Assembly (NCBI RefSeq): GCF_904849725.1
Contig: NC_058522.1
Span: forward strand, 458,120,844-458,184,843
DNA length: 64,000 bases
Reading direction: 5' to 3'
Source of the DNA: Hordeum vulgare subsp. vulgare
Lineage: Eukaryota; Streptophyta; Magnoliopsida; Poales; Poaceae
A program made the position numbers and the translations under genes. A model generated the notes under the pieces. It saw only the letters and a list, made by a program, of their open reading frames with translations. It did no database searches and was not told where the DNA came from. Below are positions 1 to 10,791 of the stretch, in pieces (position 1 is the stretch's first letter; each line of letters opens with the position of its first letter).

Positions 1-3000
1 AATCCGAGATTGAGTGTTGTAGATATGATGAAAGCTGAACTCCTTTTACTTTACCAAATACAGAGTGATTAAGTCCGAGGTTCCTCGCATCAGGTTCTTT
101 GATTAGCTCAGCTAGTTGTTTCAATCTATATGGCAAGAGAATACTAGTCCCATCTAACACCGATGCCTCAATGGTTGCCGGGGCTTCAACTGAAGAACCA
201 ATTTCATTCCTGAACTGCAAATATATTCTCTGCACATGTATAATAGATGGTGAGCTTAAATTCAAAAATGAAACCAGCTGATCGGTAATATCATCGAAAG
301 TGGTTAAATTGGCAATACCTCATAGGACCTCAAGTCCAATCCAAATTCCAATTGATTCTTTAGCTCTGTAAGATTACCCAAGATCTGACCAATGGAGTTG
401 TTCAGCACAAAGTTGAATAGTGGGTCTGTGCTTGCCCATATAGAACCAGATTGCACGGGAACAACAGTAATTCCTCCAGGGAATTCCAACAACTCGATGG
501 AAGATGGATACCCAAAAAGTGATGGTGTCAAGGATAGGTTCAGCTGCTTCAGCATCATCTCTATTAAGGATGATCTCAGTACACTAAGGGCTGGCAAACT
601 TATCGAAGCATCTTTTGGATAAGGAAGAACACCAAAGACCACACGCGTGGAGTATTTAGAAGCTAAAGAGTGCATCGAAACAATGGAAACCTGTTTTATA
701 ACATATTTGGATTAACCAATGGTGAAGGCGGAAGAATAAAAGGAGTAAAGAAATAAGAAAAATTTGTCACCTTGCTATTAGGTACACCAATCTCTTCAAA
801 TATGTCACTCCCTATTCTGTCCATGTGAGCACCAAGGAATGATACTGGCTTTTCCAACGTGAAACCAACCTGGATTTTAGCTGAACCAGAGAAAGGAGTT
901 CTTTAGTCGATATTAAAATCCACTTAGGCATCACTACATAATTCAACGAAGTAGAAAATACAAATACTAACATTTTACACACAAACATATAGCAAGTAGA
1001 AATAGAGAAGCTCTAGGAAAATGTTCACCAAGTTGGCCAAGATGAAGGGATAATGTGGTTTAGCTTTGCTGAGTTTGGCACAGTTTAGTATAACTAACCT
1101 AGTGGTAAAATAGGATTGATAGTAAATAGTTTGAGAGATAACGAGCAGTCAACAAAGAATCACTCTGGCACTTCCGCAAACAGGGAGCGCAGTCAACAAA
1201 GAATCACTGTGGCACTTCCGCAAACAGGGAGCAACTGGGGTATAAAAAGCTACAGGTCAAATACACTTGACATAATTGTGCCACAAATGCTAGGGGCTGG
1301 GAGCGTGTTTGGTTCGTGTCCTTGCTGCCGAATGCCTGGCCTGGAGCTTTCCTGGGAGCAGCCTGGTCTTTGTTTGGTTGGATTCCTGAAGAACTAGACC
1401 AGTGCCTGGCCTGGATCGTCCAGGGCTCCAGGCAGTTATTCGGACTGCGAGGCATCCTATTCCAGTAGCCTGCATCATGGAAAGCGACAGCATCACGCTA
1501 ATACAGCACTTTGCAGATGGGTTACAGGCCAGTATGTCAGTATATATGTTCATTTAATCCTTTGATGGCTTCCCAGGCCTAGGGCAGTATCCAAACAGCT
1601 ACCTATCCAGGTTTCCTGGCCAGGCTGAAAAAATCAGCACTTTCATTCGGGCATGCAGCCCAGGGCACGAGCCAAATTAACCCTGGATCCCTGGTTAGCA
1701 CAGCCACCATTACTAGTGAGGATGAACAGGCAAGTCATCAAACAAATGATAATAACTCTAGTATACTAGCACGAAATCTTTATCTCAAAGGGAAAGAAAA
1801 AATGCATATAGGAGAACCAAGTGATGCAGAGATTACATTGAGCAGTAGAGCACTATGGCATTACCATATATAAGTAATATAGATATCAGGTATTAGATAG
1901 AGCACCTTAATTACATGGTACAATTTGATTGTCCTGCAAGCATCTAAGACACTCTTAAGTATAAGGGGTTTATATTCTACTTAAGCCCTTAGAATCCAGG
2001 GTTAAAAAAACATTAGCATAGGCAGTGTGAGTTTCATTAGAGGTGAGAACCCTGTTAGAATCTTGATGAAAAATATGATGAGTTTCAGAATGTGAGGTTG
2101 CTCACGCCACTTCAAACAGGTCCCAAATATACGGACTACTAAAAAATTATGATCTGACAAAGAACAATAACCATATTTTACGCTTAAGAATGTGTTCCTC
2201 CCTAAACTACAGAGAAAATATACCTTCAGTCCTTCACTAAACAAGTTATTGTCTAATACTCCATTTTTATTTACTCCACATATTAGCTTTGACTGAAGGC
2301 AAACTTTATAAAGTTTGACCAAGTTTGTAGAAAACAATATGAACATTCACAATAACAAATCTATATGATGTGAAAATATATTCAATTACGAATCCAATGT
2401 TATTAATTTGGTGGTGTATATGTTAATATATTTTTCTACAAACTTGTTGAAAGTTTATAAAATTTGACTTTGGACAAATATGCATAGTAAATAAAAATGG
2501 AGGGAATACATAGGCATGCATAAGTATGGTATGTCAACAACATAACACACAACCAAGAACATTTCACATAAACAATTAATAGCAAAATACGAGAAAACTT
2601 GTTATTAATCCATAACCTAACCAACGCCATGCAATGCTCGTGATAAATGAAGCCAATGACATGTATGAAAAGCCTCCATTTAGTTCACAGTTGAGACATT
2701 ATAATAAAATAAGCATCTTATAAAGTAAACACAGTACAGTCACGTCTGAAAACACCAGTACACCACCAGCAGCTTGTGCAGTAGGAAATTCACAAATCCA
2801 CGACCGCTGTTATCATGACAAACAAGTACACTGGAAACAAATCACACATCTAAGTTTGATAGAAACAAACCAAGAATTCTACACCCTGCGTGTTAAAAAA
2901 CCCAAGAGAAACCACACCATACATCTAAGAGAAGCTGGTCAAAAAAGGAAAACCGAAGAGAAACCACATCATACAGGTACAGGCTGTATACAAAAGAAAT

Positions 3001-4283
3001 TACAGGAAACAGAGTACCATGTTCATGTGACCTCTAAGGCTCCAACAAGTATATCCGGGAAGAACTTTTATGTTGCATCAATCATAACACTTGCCTTAAA
3101 ACCCCAGGACATAAGAGAAAACCTAAATACGAGAATGCTTGTTATTAATCCTAACCTAACCAACACAACCATGCAATGCAGTGATAGATGAAGTCAATGA
3201 TATGTATCGCAAGCCTCCATTTAGTTCACAGTTGACACATCATAATAAAATGAGCGACAAGGTAAAGTAAACACAGCACAGTCACGTCTGGAAACACCAG
3301 TACACCATCACGAGCTTATGCAGTAGGAAATTCATAAATTAACGACCCCTGTTATCATGGCAAACAAGTAGCATACATCCATTTCTGCGACAAGTAATTC
3401 CGGACGGAGGGAGTACTCTGGAAACAAATCACACATCTAAGTTTGACAGAAACAAGCCAATAATTCTACACCCTGCGTGTTAGAAAACCCATGAGAGACC
3501 ACATCATACAGGTACTGGCTGTATACAAAAGAAAAATACAGGAAAGTAGCACCATGTCCATGTGACCTCTAAGGCTCTAACAAGACATTCCAGGAAGAAC
3601 TTCGAATGTTGCATCAACCATAACACTTGGCTTCAAATCCCAGGTCATAAGAGCAAAACCGATATGAACTTTGTAATAGTACAAACTATCTAAGTAAGGT
3701 TTCAATTGAATCCAGAATTTGAAATTCAATACAACAAGAGAAGTAGAGAGCTAATCATTCACCAATCACAGACATTCGATCATCCCAGAGCACCAACCGA
3801 GTAGCTGAGTAGTAAAATCGTGCAAATCCTAGATCCAGGGAGGATGTATCGGAGCAGAGCACCGAACGGCAGCCTGAGATGATGAACTCGACACCTCGTC
3901 GATCCGCCTTCTAGGTCCTACCAAGTGACCTAGCCCTCAGTCAACCCAAGCGCACGCGCAATATGGACCAACTAAACCAACGAATCCCCAAACCCTCGGA
4001 GCAACCACGACCACGAGGAATGAGAACTCAAGCTGCTGGAGGCGGAGAGCTCACCGGCGAGGACGTCGGGGTCGCTGGAGAGGTAGCCCTCGGGGCGGGA
4101 TGGCAGGAGGAGGAACAGCGCCGGGACGAGGACCCCGACGGCGAGCGCGAGCACGAAGACGCACCGGAACGAGACGGCGCGGCCGACCGCGCCGGCGAAG
4201 CCCCACCCTCCTCCTCCTCCTCCGCCGCCGGCGATCGCGAGGCCTCCCGCGCCGCCGAGCTCGACATCGACGGGCTTCCCCAT
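1..4283 (-). CDS. DUF7036-type membrane protein gene, 3' end cut by window
   Basis: Spliced minus-strand gene of unknown function, reconstructed by eye. Exon 1 is 4283-4055, exon 2 880-771, exon 3 690-319 and exon 4 229 to beyond position 1. Every junction is GT..AG and the phases fit. Exon 1 starts MGKPVDVELGG, has a glycine run and then one membrane helix (RAVSFRCVFVLALAVGVLVP), so a single-pass, N-terminally anchored protein is likely. Exon 2 carries LEKPVSFLGAHMDRIG and EEIGVPNSK, exon 3 FPGGITVVP, exon 4 IYLQFRNEIGSSVEAP and LGLNHSVFGKVKGVQLSS. This order matches the plant DUF7036 family as I remember it. An upstream in-frame ATG at 4343 exists; 4283 is preferred because family members start MGK. 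Intron 1 is 3.2 kb and filled with repeats. The gene is head-to-head with the COBL gene. The family is fairly sure, the role unknown. Confidence 0.75.
1145..1232. repeat. Two-copy 44-bp tandem repeat in intron 1
   Basis: Two adjacent 44-bp units (1145-1188 and 1189-1232) both read GCAGTCAACAAAGAATCACT and then TGGCACTTCCGCAAACAGGG, with one visible mismatch. They lie in the large intron of the DUF7036-type gene. Confidence 0.8.
1303..1690. mobile_element. Probable foldback/MITE-like repeat, CCTGG-rich
   Basis: The left side reads TTTGGTTCGTGTCC followed by CCTGG-rich DNA. The right side, read in reverse complement, gives TTTGGCTCGTGCCC and again CCTGG/CCAGG motifs, so the ends are imperfectly inverted. 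I see no coding capacity. A GTGTTTGGTT-type terminus is common in small grass transposons, but I could not define a target duplication, so class and limits are uncertain. Confidence 0.35.
2257..2508. mobile_element. Stowaway-type MITE in intron 1
   Basis: About 250 bp of AT-rich foldback DNA. The left arm contains TTATTTACTCCACATATTAG and AAAGTTTGACCAAGTTTGTA. The right arm is its approximate inverse, with ACAAACTTGTTGAAAGTTTA and TAAATAAAAATGGAGGGA. Ends of the TACTCC/GGAGGGA type and TA at both borders are typical of Triticeae Stowaway (Tc1/mariner-related) MITEs. The left terminus has lost a few bases of the usual CTCCCTCC. Confidence 0.8.
2585..3660. repeat. Tandem duplication of about 540 bp in intron 1
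   Basis: Unit 1 (about 2585-3124) and unit 2 (about 3125-3660) align throughout at an offset of 540 bp: CGAGAA..CTTGTTATTAATCC, CCTCCATTTAGTTCACAGTT and CTACACCCTGCGTGTTA occur in both. The copies differ by scattered substitutions, a small internal duplication in unit 1 and a roughly 45-bp insertion in unit 2. Apparent short ORFs here are fortuitous. Confidence 0.85.
3371..3415. mobile_element. Truncated Stowaway-like fragment inside repeat unit 2
   Basis: Unit 2 has about 45 extra bases ending CGGACGGAGGGAGTA, a Stowaway terminus, bordered by TA on each side. Unit 1 has the uninterrupted site (AAGTACACTGG). The other inverted terminus is missing, so this is a truncated copy or an incomplete excision. 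Confidence 0.65.
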
Positions 4284-5192
4284 TCCGAGCGCATCTGACT
4301 CCGCCCCCACGACCCTCAGCTCCCTGGCCCCCGCCGCAGCCACCCGCGGGGCGCGCGAGACGGCCGCCGGCGTCGCCTGGACGACTGGACGCGCCGCGCT
4401 TCTGCCTCCCGCCGGCGAGACTGTCGGTTAAGTAGGGTTTTTTTTTTCTCCCTCTCTCTCCACCACCTCGTCCCCCACCTTGGATTTATCCCTTGTTTTG
4501 TGCCCGTGGTGGGTGCCAAGTATGCGGGTGGATTTTCACGGGGAGGCTTCTCCCTTTTTCCTTTCCTTTCGCTTTGCTTATTACTCGTACTAGTGAGTGC
4601 TCGAACCATGGGCTATTTTTGCCTGCCGAGGTATAGCGAGTTGGAGGAGGAGTACGATATTTTGGTCTTTTACTGCGGCCATTTCGTTTGGGCGTCGGCG
4701 TCAGTGACGCTGCCTCTGCACTTTCGAACCACGCTCTGGCTCTGGCTCTGGCTCTGGCCGCGAGGCCAAATCACGCCTTGCTTTCGCGACCAACCGGGCA
4801 TGTGAGGACATGTGGCGGGCTACCTAAGCTCTCACTTGCCATTTTTTATTATTATTATTTTTGCATCTCATCATCTTCGTCACAGGTCACTTGTCAACTG
4901 GGAGGCCGAGCGCGCTTTTGTTTTAGTGACCGTGTCATTAGGTGGCCGCTCTAGACTGGCTTTGGCTGGCGGTTCACCAGAGAGTTCCTACTTGTCTGTT
5001 TGTTCTACGCGTGCCGCGTGATGTGGCGCCACTGCGTGATAGGCGTCGTAACCCATAGAAACCCTTCTGTTCCACGACCTAGGGCATATATATAGATTAA
5101 TTCAAAGATTAAATTTGGTCAGTTTTCATCAAATGTGCAGCGACAAATGTTTATTACCACCAGTGGTGGAAGAATATCCGGTATTCCCAACC
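4284..5192 (-). promoter_or_regulatory. 5' flank/leader of the DUF7036-type gene
   Basis: This non-coding stretch lies upstream of the minus-strand start at 4283. It is GC-rich near the start codon, then AT-rich. It holds a (CTCTGG)4 microsatellite at 4734-4757 and a TTA-type run at about 4846-4860. I see no convincing TATA box and assign promoter role by position only. Confidence 0.4.
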
Positions 5193-5195
5193 TAA

Positions 5196-7352
5196 GGCCA
5201 ACTCCACCGCGCGACCCCAGACGGACGTCCGTTTTCTCCGGATTCTGTCCGTCTGGTAGAGCGATGGGGTCGTGTCCGGGACTGTTCTGGGATGCGGTGG
5301 CCGTGCGTCCAGCGCGCGGCCGCATCCTTTTGTCCATATTGTCCGCCAGGGCCTAAAATGCCCATATTTTGTATCAAAACAAGTTTGCACATCAACCCAA
5401 TCAAAATTGTCTCTAAATAAAATTGTTTTACAACCAAATCGAAATTGTCTTCAATGAACATAAAATGAACCAATACATCTATTGGTTGCCAATATGATCC
5501 CACATGTGCTCAACCAAGTCATTTTGAAGATCCAAATGAGTGTGTCAATCACGCATCTCACGATGGAAATGGACAAATTGTTGAAACGTGGCCTGTTCTT
5601 GATGCAGGGGCTCAACATTTTCACCTTGATAATCAAATCCTTGGTCAAAGATACTGTCATCACGCTCGTCCTCGATGGTCATGTTGTGCATGATCACGCA
5701 AGCAGTCATCACCTCCCAAAGCTTTCTTTCATCCCATGACAGTGCAGGGTTTCAAACAATACCCCATCGGGATTGAAGCACACCAAAAGCATGTTCCACA
5801 TCCTTTCTACCACTCTCTTGCATTTGGGCAAATTTCTTTTTCTTCTCATCTTGCGGGGCTGAGATTGTCTTCACAAAAGTTGACCACTGAGGATATATAC
5901 CATCAGTTAGATAGTATCCCTTGTTGTACTGGTGGCCGTTGATCTCAAAGTTGACAGATGGGGAGTAGCCTTCTGCAAGCCTGGCGAAGACTGGAGAATG
6001 TTGCAGGACGTTGATATTATTGTGAGAACCTGCCATGTCGAAGAAAGAATGCCATATCCAAAGATCCTGCGAAGCCATCGCTTCTAATATGTCAGTGCAC
6101 GCTTTGACATGCCCCTTGTACTGGCCCTGCCAAGCAAATTGACAGTTCTTTCACTCCCAGTGCATACAATCTATGCTGCCAAGCATGTCTGGAAAGCCTC
6201 TAGCTGCGTTGGTCGCCAACAATCTCTCTGTATCAGCAACAATTGCCTGTCTCAAGTACTCAGGGCCAAACACCTCGATCACAGCCTGGCAGAACTTGTA
6301 CATTAACATCAGACATGTTGTCTCACTCATACGCACATACTCATCCACCAGATCGCCTGGAATCCCATATACAAGCATGCGGATGGCCGCGATGCATTTC
6401 TGGTAAGAGGAGAATCCTAGCTTGCCAAGGGCATCCGTCTTGCACTCGAAGTATGGGTCATGAGCAACCACTCCCTCTCGGATACGATTGAACACATGCC
6501 TTGTCATACGAAAAACGGCGACGGGATTTATCCGGCTTGAAGATCGGTGTGTTCGCAAAGTAACCGGGCCTGGCCTCTCTCCCTTTTGCGGTTCAAGTTC
6601 GGAGCACGGCCAGGGAGTGACCCCGTGTACCGAGGAAGCTGTTGTTGAATGTGGTCGTGAACCATCACTACAACCACCACAATATCTTCATCATCGGACG
6701 ACGAATCGTTCGATGAATAGATGAAATTGTGGAAGAAAAACTCGTCACTAGTGTCCATACCTTTGCGGGCAAAGTGTCGAACACCTTGCGCTCGTGGTGG
6801 CAAAGAGGTCGTGATGGTCACCTCGATGCAGGGGTGGTTGGTGGCCGGCTACCGGCCGCTCTGGAGCACTCGTCGGAAGCTGCCGCGACCGCCGTGGTAC
6901 GTCGCGTGCGGCCGTATCCACTCTGCCGCCGGCTACGACGGCGACGGCCAAACCTCCTCCGATCGGCGCCCAAACTATGGCGAAAGCGCGGGCGTGGTGG
7001 CGGCCATGGCGAGACGGGGTTTGCTATGGACGACCGGGGGATGTGGTGGTTGAAGAACAGCGGCGGCGACGTCGGCGGGGCGGGGCGGGAGAAGGGGTGG
7101 AGGCGCTGGAAATTTTGGGAGTGCTTGTGTCCCCGACACGCGGGCCACGGGCGGATAAGGGCGTGCGGCGAGGGCGTCCGCGCGATGTCCGTTTCCCCCA
7201 AACTGGGCGCAAGTTTGGGCCGGGGATGGGTAAAAAACGGACGATATGCGGACATTTGTCCGTTTGGGTCCGCGTGTTGGACCGTGGTATTCGTCCGTTT
7301 TACCTTAAACGGACGCGCGCAGACAAAATGGGGTCGTGCGGTGGAGTTGACC
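5196..7352 (-). mobile_element. PIF/Harbinger DNA transposon, decayed
   Basis: A complete 2,157-bp element. The left end is GGCCAACTCCACCGCGCGAC and the right end, in reverse complement, is GGTCAACTCCACCGCACGAC, an inverted terminal repeat that extends into ACCCCA. A TAA lies directly outside each end (5193-5195 and 7353-7355), matching the 3-bp TWA duplication of PIF/Harbinger. CGGACG motifs are frequent near both ends. The transposase reads on the minus strand and is broken. It sits in the interval between the divergent DUF7036-type and COBL genes, with its right end about 330 bp before the COBL start codon. Confidence 0.9.
5545..6813 (-). pseudogene. Harbinger transposase pseudogene (DDE_Tnp_4 type)
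   Basis: A minus-strand relic of a Harbinger nuclease that would cut and paste the element at TWA sites. The N-terminal part (about 6813-6531) contains LPRYTGSLPGRAPNLNRKRE. A frameshift near 6560 leads to FRMTRHVFNRIREGVVAHDP, KLGFSSYQKC, and GSIDCMHWE with the first catalytic Asp. A TGA follows the E at 6151. The same frame then continues with [18 protein letters not shown] and [23 protein letters not shown] residues (here SHNNIN) to SRWGIV. A second TGA at 5752 precedes a further in-frame stretch with MTACVIMHNM and DDSIFDQGFDY, ending at 5545. The family is clear; activity is excluded by the lesions. No intact partner MYB-like ORF is visible. Confidence 0.8.
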
Positions 7353-7355
7353 TAA

Positions 7356-7684
7356 GGTTTGGGGAATTTTGGGGTTGTGCAAACGCTAGAGAGGAACAAG
7401 AAGGATATTGGCTAGAAAATAACTAAAAGTGGGGGTCCATTCTGCACAGAAGCATGTAGTTATCTGTACAATTCTCTCCACAAAGATCTGTGCCATCCAA
7501 TTGCAATCCGATGGCTCATATTGATTTTTTCTATTTTTCCATCAGAGGCCGTTTTTCTATGCCAGTCGCTCCCCGCCCAAAGTGGCAAAATCCTCACCCT
7601 GCAACTTTCCCCTCCTCGTTCTCTTCCTCCCGCAGCTCTCTGTTCACAAGTTCCTCCTGCACTCTTGCTTCTTCACCACGAATC
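7356..7684 (+). promoter_or_regulatory. Proximal upstream region of the COBL gene
   Basis: About 330 bp between the Harbinger right end and the COBL start codon. It is pyrimidine-rich towards the ATG (TTCCCCTCCTCGTTCTCTTC), which fits a plant 5' leader. No clear TATA box was found, so the transcription start cannot be placed; the transposon may have displaced more distal promoter sequence. Confidence 0.4.
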
Positions 7685-10312
7685 ATGTTCTTGAGCACGA
7701 GAGCCATGTCTCCTGCATTGCTCATGTTCGCCCTGGCTTGTCTTCTTGGTTCATTAGGTCAACAACATTCTTCTCTCTAGCTGTCTTTTTTAGCTCTGCC
7801 GTAAACCTAGCAGCCAAATGCCCCCTCTTCTTTTTCCTACCTCTATAAGACGAGAGCATATATTTTTTGAACTGTGTAAGAACAGAGATTGGCAATTCTA
7901 CAAATCCCTTTGCCGCTGTGTGAGCAGAGATTGTCACGCCATCCAAATCTTTGCGGTCACTAGCTGCCAGGCATCACGCTTTCTGTCGAGGATGTCTGTC
8001 ACTTCTCCGACTCCCCTTAAATCAACGCCCAGCAGCCACGAAATTCTTTTTGTCTCTTCACATTCTGTGACAAAGTGCTTCGCTTGTCTAGTAGTTCTCC
8101 AACCTTGATCCTCCTTCTGACCAAGTTAACATTTTTACTCAGAGCCACGAAAGCATTTTTTACTTTTTACTCCATTGAGGTTTGTTGCAACAGGCCAAGT
8201 TACCAAATATTCCTCTGCTGTTTTCTGCAGGAGCCTACGACCCCCTTGATCCAACGGGCAACATCACAATCAGATGGGATGTGATGAGCTGGGTTCTAGA
8301 TGGCTATGTGGTAAGGATGTATCACTTGTTGAACAACAATAACCCCTCTACAATTCCAAATTATGAAATATACACAAGCAAATCTTTTCCTGTCCAAGTG
8401 GTTACATAAATCTGACCTATGACACCTACCAACTGCATTTGCAGAAGGTAAATTATGGAATCCTTTTATCACTGATCTAGTTCTGCTCATCCATTTCAGA
8501 TAAGAATTTAATTAGAGATTTAATTAACATGAAGCAAATGGTCACGTAAGTTACAAAATAAAGAATCATTGTATAGGCTGAAGCACAATAAGAAATATAG
8601 TTTTTTTTCACCCTGTAGAATGTTCAGGATACAATTTATAAAGGAAGAGAAAAGAAACATTTGGCATATGTATCTCTTGCATCAGTCAGAGAAATTACAA
8701 TAATGAGATTACGAGCAAGCAATGACTGCTCAGGCATGAGACTGTACCTTTCCGTTGTTTGAACCCTCCACAAGCCAGCTATATTTCGAGTTCAACAGCC
8801 AGTGCAACAAATGTTTTATCCTCTTCCCAGTTTACTCTGCTTTCCAAATCCTGAATGATGTAATTTCTCCAGGCTGAGGTTTCACTATTCAACTATCAAC
8901 AGTACCGCCACATTCAGCCACCGGGATGGAAGCTCGGGTGGGTGTGGTCAAAGAAGGAGGTAATCTGGTACGTGCAAGGTGGACAGGCTACAGAGCAAGG
9001 CGATTGCTCCAAATTCAAAGAGATTGTCCCTCACAGCTGCAAGGTGAACCCGGAGATAGTCGACCTGCTTCCCGGGGCACCTTTCAATAGGCAGAATGCC
9101 AACTGCTGCAAAGGAGGAGTCCTCAGCTCACTGGCACAAGACCCTGCTAATGTTGTGGTCTCCTTTGAAGTTTCAGTTGGTCGGTCAGGGATCACAACCA
9201 AGACCCTGGAATTGCCTGTGAATTTTACTTTGAAGGCCCCTGGTCCAGGGTATACCTGTGGACCTGCAACCAAGTTAGATAAACCTACAAAGTTCACTAC
9301 ACCAGATGGAAGGAGGAAAACTCAAGCCCACAGTAAGCCATTGTCTAATTTCTTGATGCATGGAAAGAATATCTCAGTAACTACGTAGCATGCATATTGA
9401 CTGTTTGCTTCATTTTGCAGTGACATGGACTGTGACTTGTACCTACTCACAGTTTCACGCTCTGAGGTCTCCTACTTGCTGTTTATCCCTCTCAGCGTTT
9501 TACAGCGACACGCTTGTCACCTGCCCCAAATGCTCATGTGGCTGCCAAGATAACAGTACAAAACCAGGAATCTGTGTACAGTAAGTTACATTTGACATAA
9601 CCCAAATAATAAACTAGAATGAAGAGCCAGCTTATTGTTCACTTATCTAACAGTGGATGCTACACTTTTACAGGGGAAACTCACCTGATCTTGGTTCTGT
9701 CATGAATGATCAAGACAAGAACGACTTGGCACCTCTGGTCCAATGCACTACTCATATGTGCCCAATAAGAGTTCATTGGCATGTGAAGGCTAACTATAAG
9801 GAGTACTGGAGAGCCAAGATCACAGTGACAAACTTCAACTACCGGATGAATTACTCGCAGTGGAACCTAGTAGCTCAGCACCCTAATTTCAACAGCTTGA
9901 CTAGCATTACCAGCTTCAGCTACACAGCTCTGAACCCTTATGGACTTATGAGTGAGCACCTCTCCCTGGACACCTGATATTCCTTGTTTGAATATTTTTT
10001 CGGCTATTGACAAATCATCTTATCGCAGATGACACCGCTCTGTTATGGGGCATCAGGTACTACAATGATTATCTCGTGACTGCTGGACCTGATGGATATG
10101 TTCAGTCTGAGCTTCTATTCCGGAAGGACCCGTCAACATTCACCTTGCGGGCAGGATGGGCCTTTCCAAGGAGAGTGTACTTCAATGGCGACAAGTGTGT
10201 GATGCCACCTCCAGATGCGTACCCGTGGCTGCCAAACGCATCCACAAAACCGACCGTATCAGTTATCGTCCCATTGGTTCTTTGGATATTGCTAGCTAAT
10301 CCCTACTCCTGA
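7685..10312 (+). CDS. COBL: COBRA-like GPI-anchored cell-wall protein (COBL), six exons
   Basis: Complete gene with exons 7685-7757, 8231-8310, 8873-9332, 9421-9580, 9674-9951 and 10029-10312. All introns are GT..AG and phases agree, giving 444 residues, the usual COBL length. It has a secretion signal (LLMFALACLLGSLG) and then the family opening AYDPLDPTGNITIRWDVMSW. The carbohydrate-binding-like region includes QPPGWKLGWVWSKKEVIW and TEQGDCSKF. The cysteine block around residues 235-260 reads CCLSLS, then CPKCSCGCQ, where most family members have CCVS. The C-terminus is a hydrophobic tail (VSVIVPLVLWILL) after NASTKP, as expected for a GPI anchor. COBRA proteins act at the plasma membrane and wall in cellulose assembly and oriented growth; rice BC1 is a member. 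The start could also be the ATG at 7706. I cannot assign a specific orthologue. Confidence 0.9.
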
Positions 10313-10695
10313 GAAGAATGAAGGTGCGTTATTAAGACATGCTTCTAGTCTAGTTTTCATGGTCGACTTTTTTACACCTTGTTTATGAAAATCTGCACTG
10401 GAATCATTTCATTCGGCCCTCATCCAAATAATTAGCACCCTGTTAAACTTTCCTGCAGAATGCAAGCCATTGACACCCTGATGCATGTAAACAGTGCCCT
10501 TGCAGGCCTGAAGTTGACACTATGACACAATCTTTGTTTTTTTACCTTTTTGGTACATTCAAGCACTTACCTATCTGCTTTGCTAACACTAGAGAATATT
10601 CAAAGAGCCGTGCAAGTAAAACAGTTGGTCATCTTGTTGCAGAACAGTCAGAATAGGTTGCCTAGAAAAAAGATTTTTCAGATGTTGTTGAAAAG
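10313..10695. other. 3' flank of COBL, no gene seen
   Basis: This AT-rich stretch probably contains the COBL 3' UTR. I see no polyadenylation signal I would rely on and no coding sequence. Confidence 0.4.
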
Positions 10696-10791
10696 TATCA
10701 CTCCGTCCTAAAATAAATGTCTTAAGCTTAGTATAATTTTGTACTAGATCTAGTACAAAGTTGAGACAGTTATTTTGGGACAGAGGGAGTA
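10696..10791. mobile_element. Short Stowaway MITE
   Basis: A foldback of about 95 bp. The left arm is CTCCGTCCTAAAATAA and the right arm TTATTTTGGGACAGAGGGAG, with TA at both borders. The loop includes the palindrome-like ACTAGATCTAGT. It is typical of the small Triticeae Stowaway families and abuts the LINE relic that follows. Confidence 0.8.

Noticed and set aside
99..281. Plus-strand 60-codon frame
   Set aside because: Shadow of exon 4 of the minus-strand DUF7036-type gene.
4100..4435. Arg-rich plus-strand frame
   Set aside because: GC-rich antisense of exon 1 and leader of the minus-strand gene; no family resemblance.
6729..7426. Plus-strand frames of 149-208 codons
   Set aside because: GC-rich subterminal DNA of the Harbinger element; low-complexity composition and overlap in several frames.
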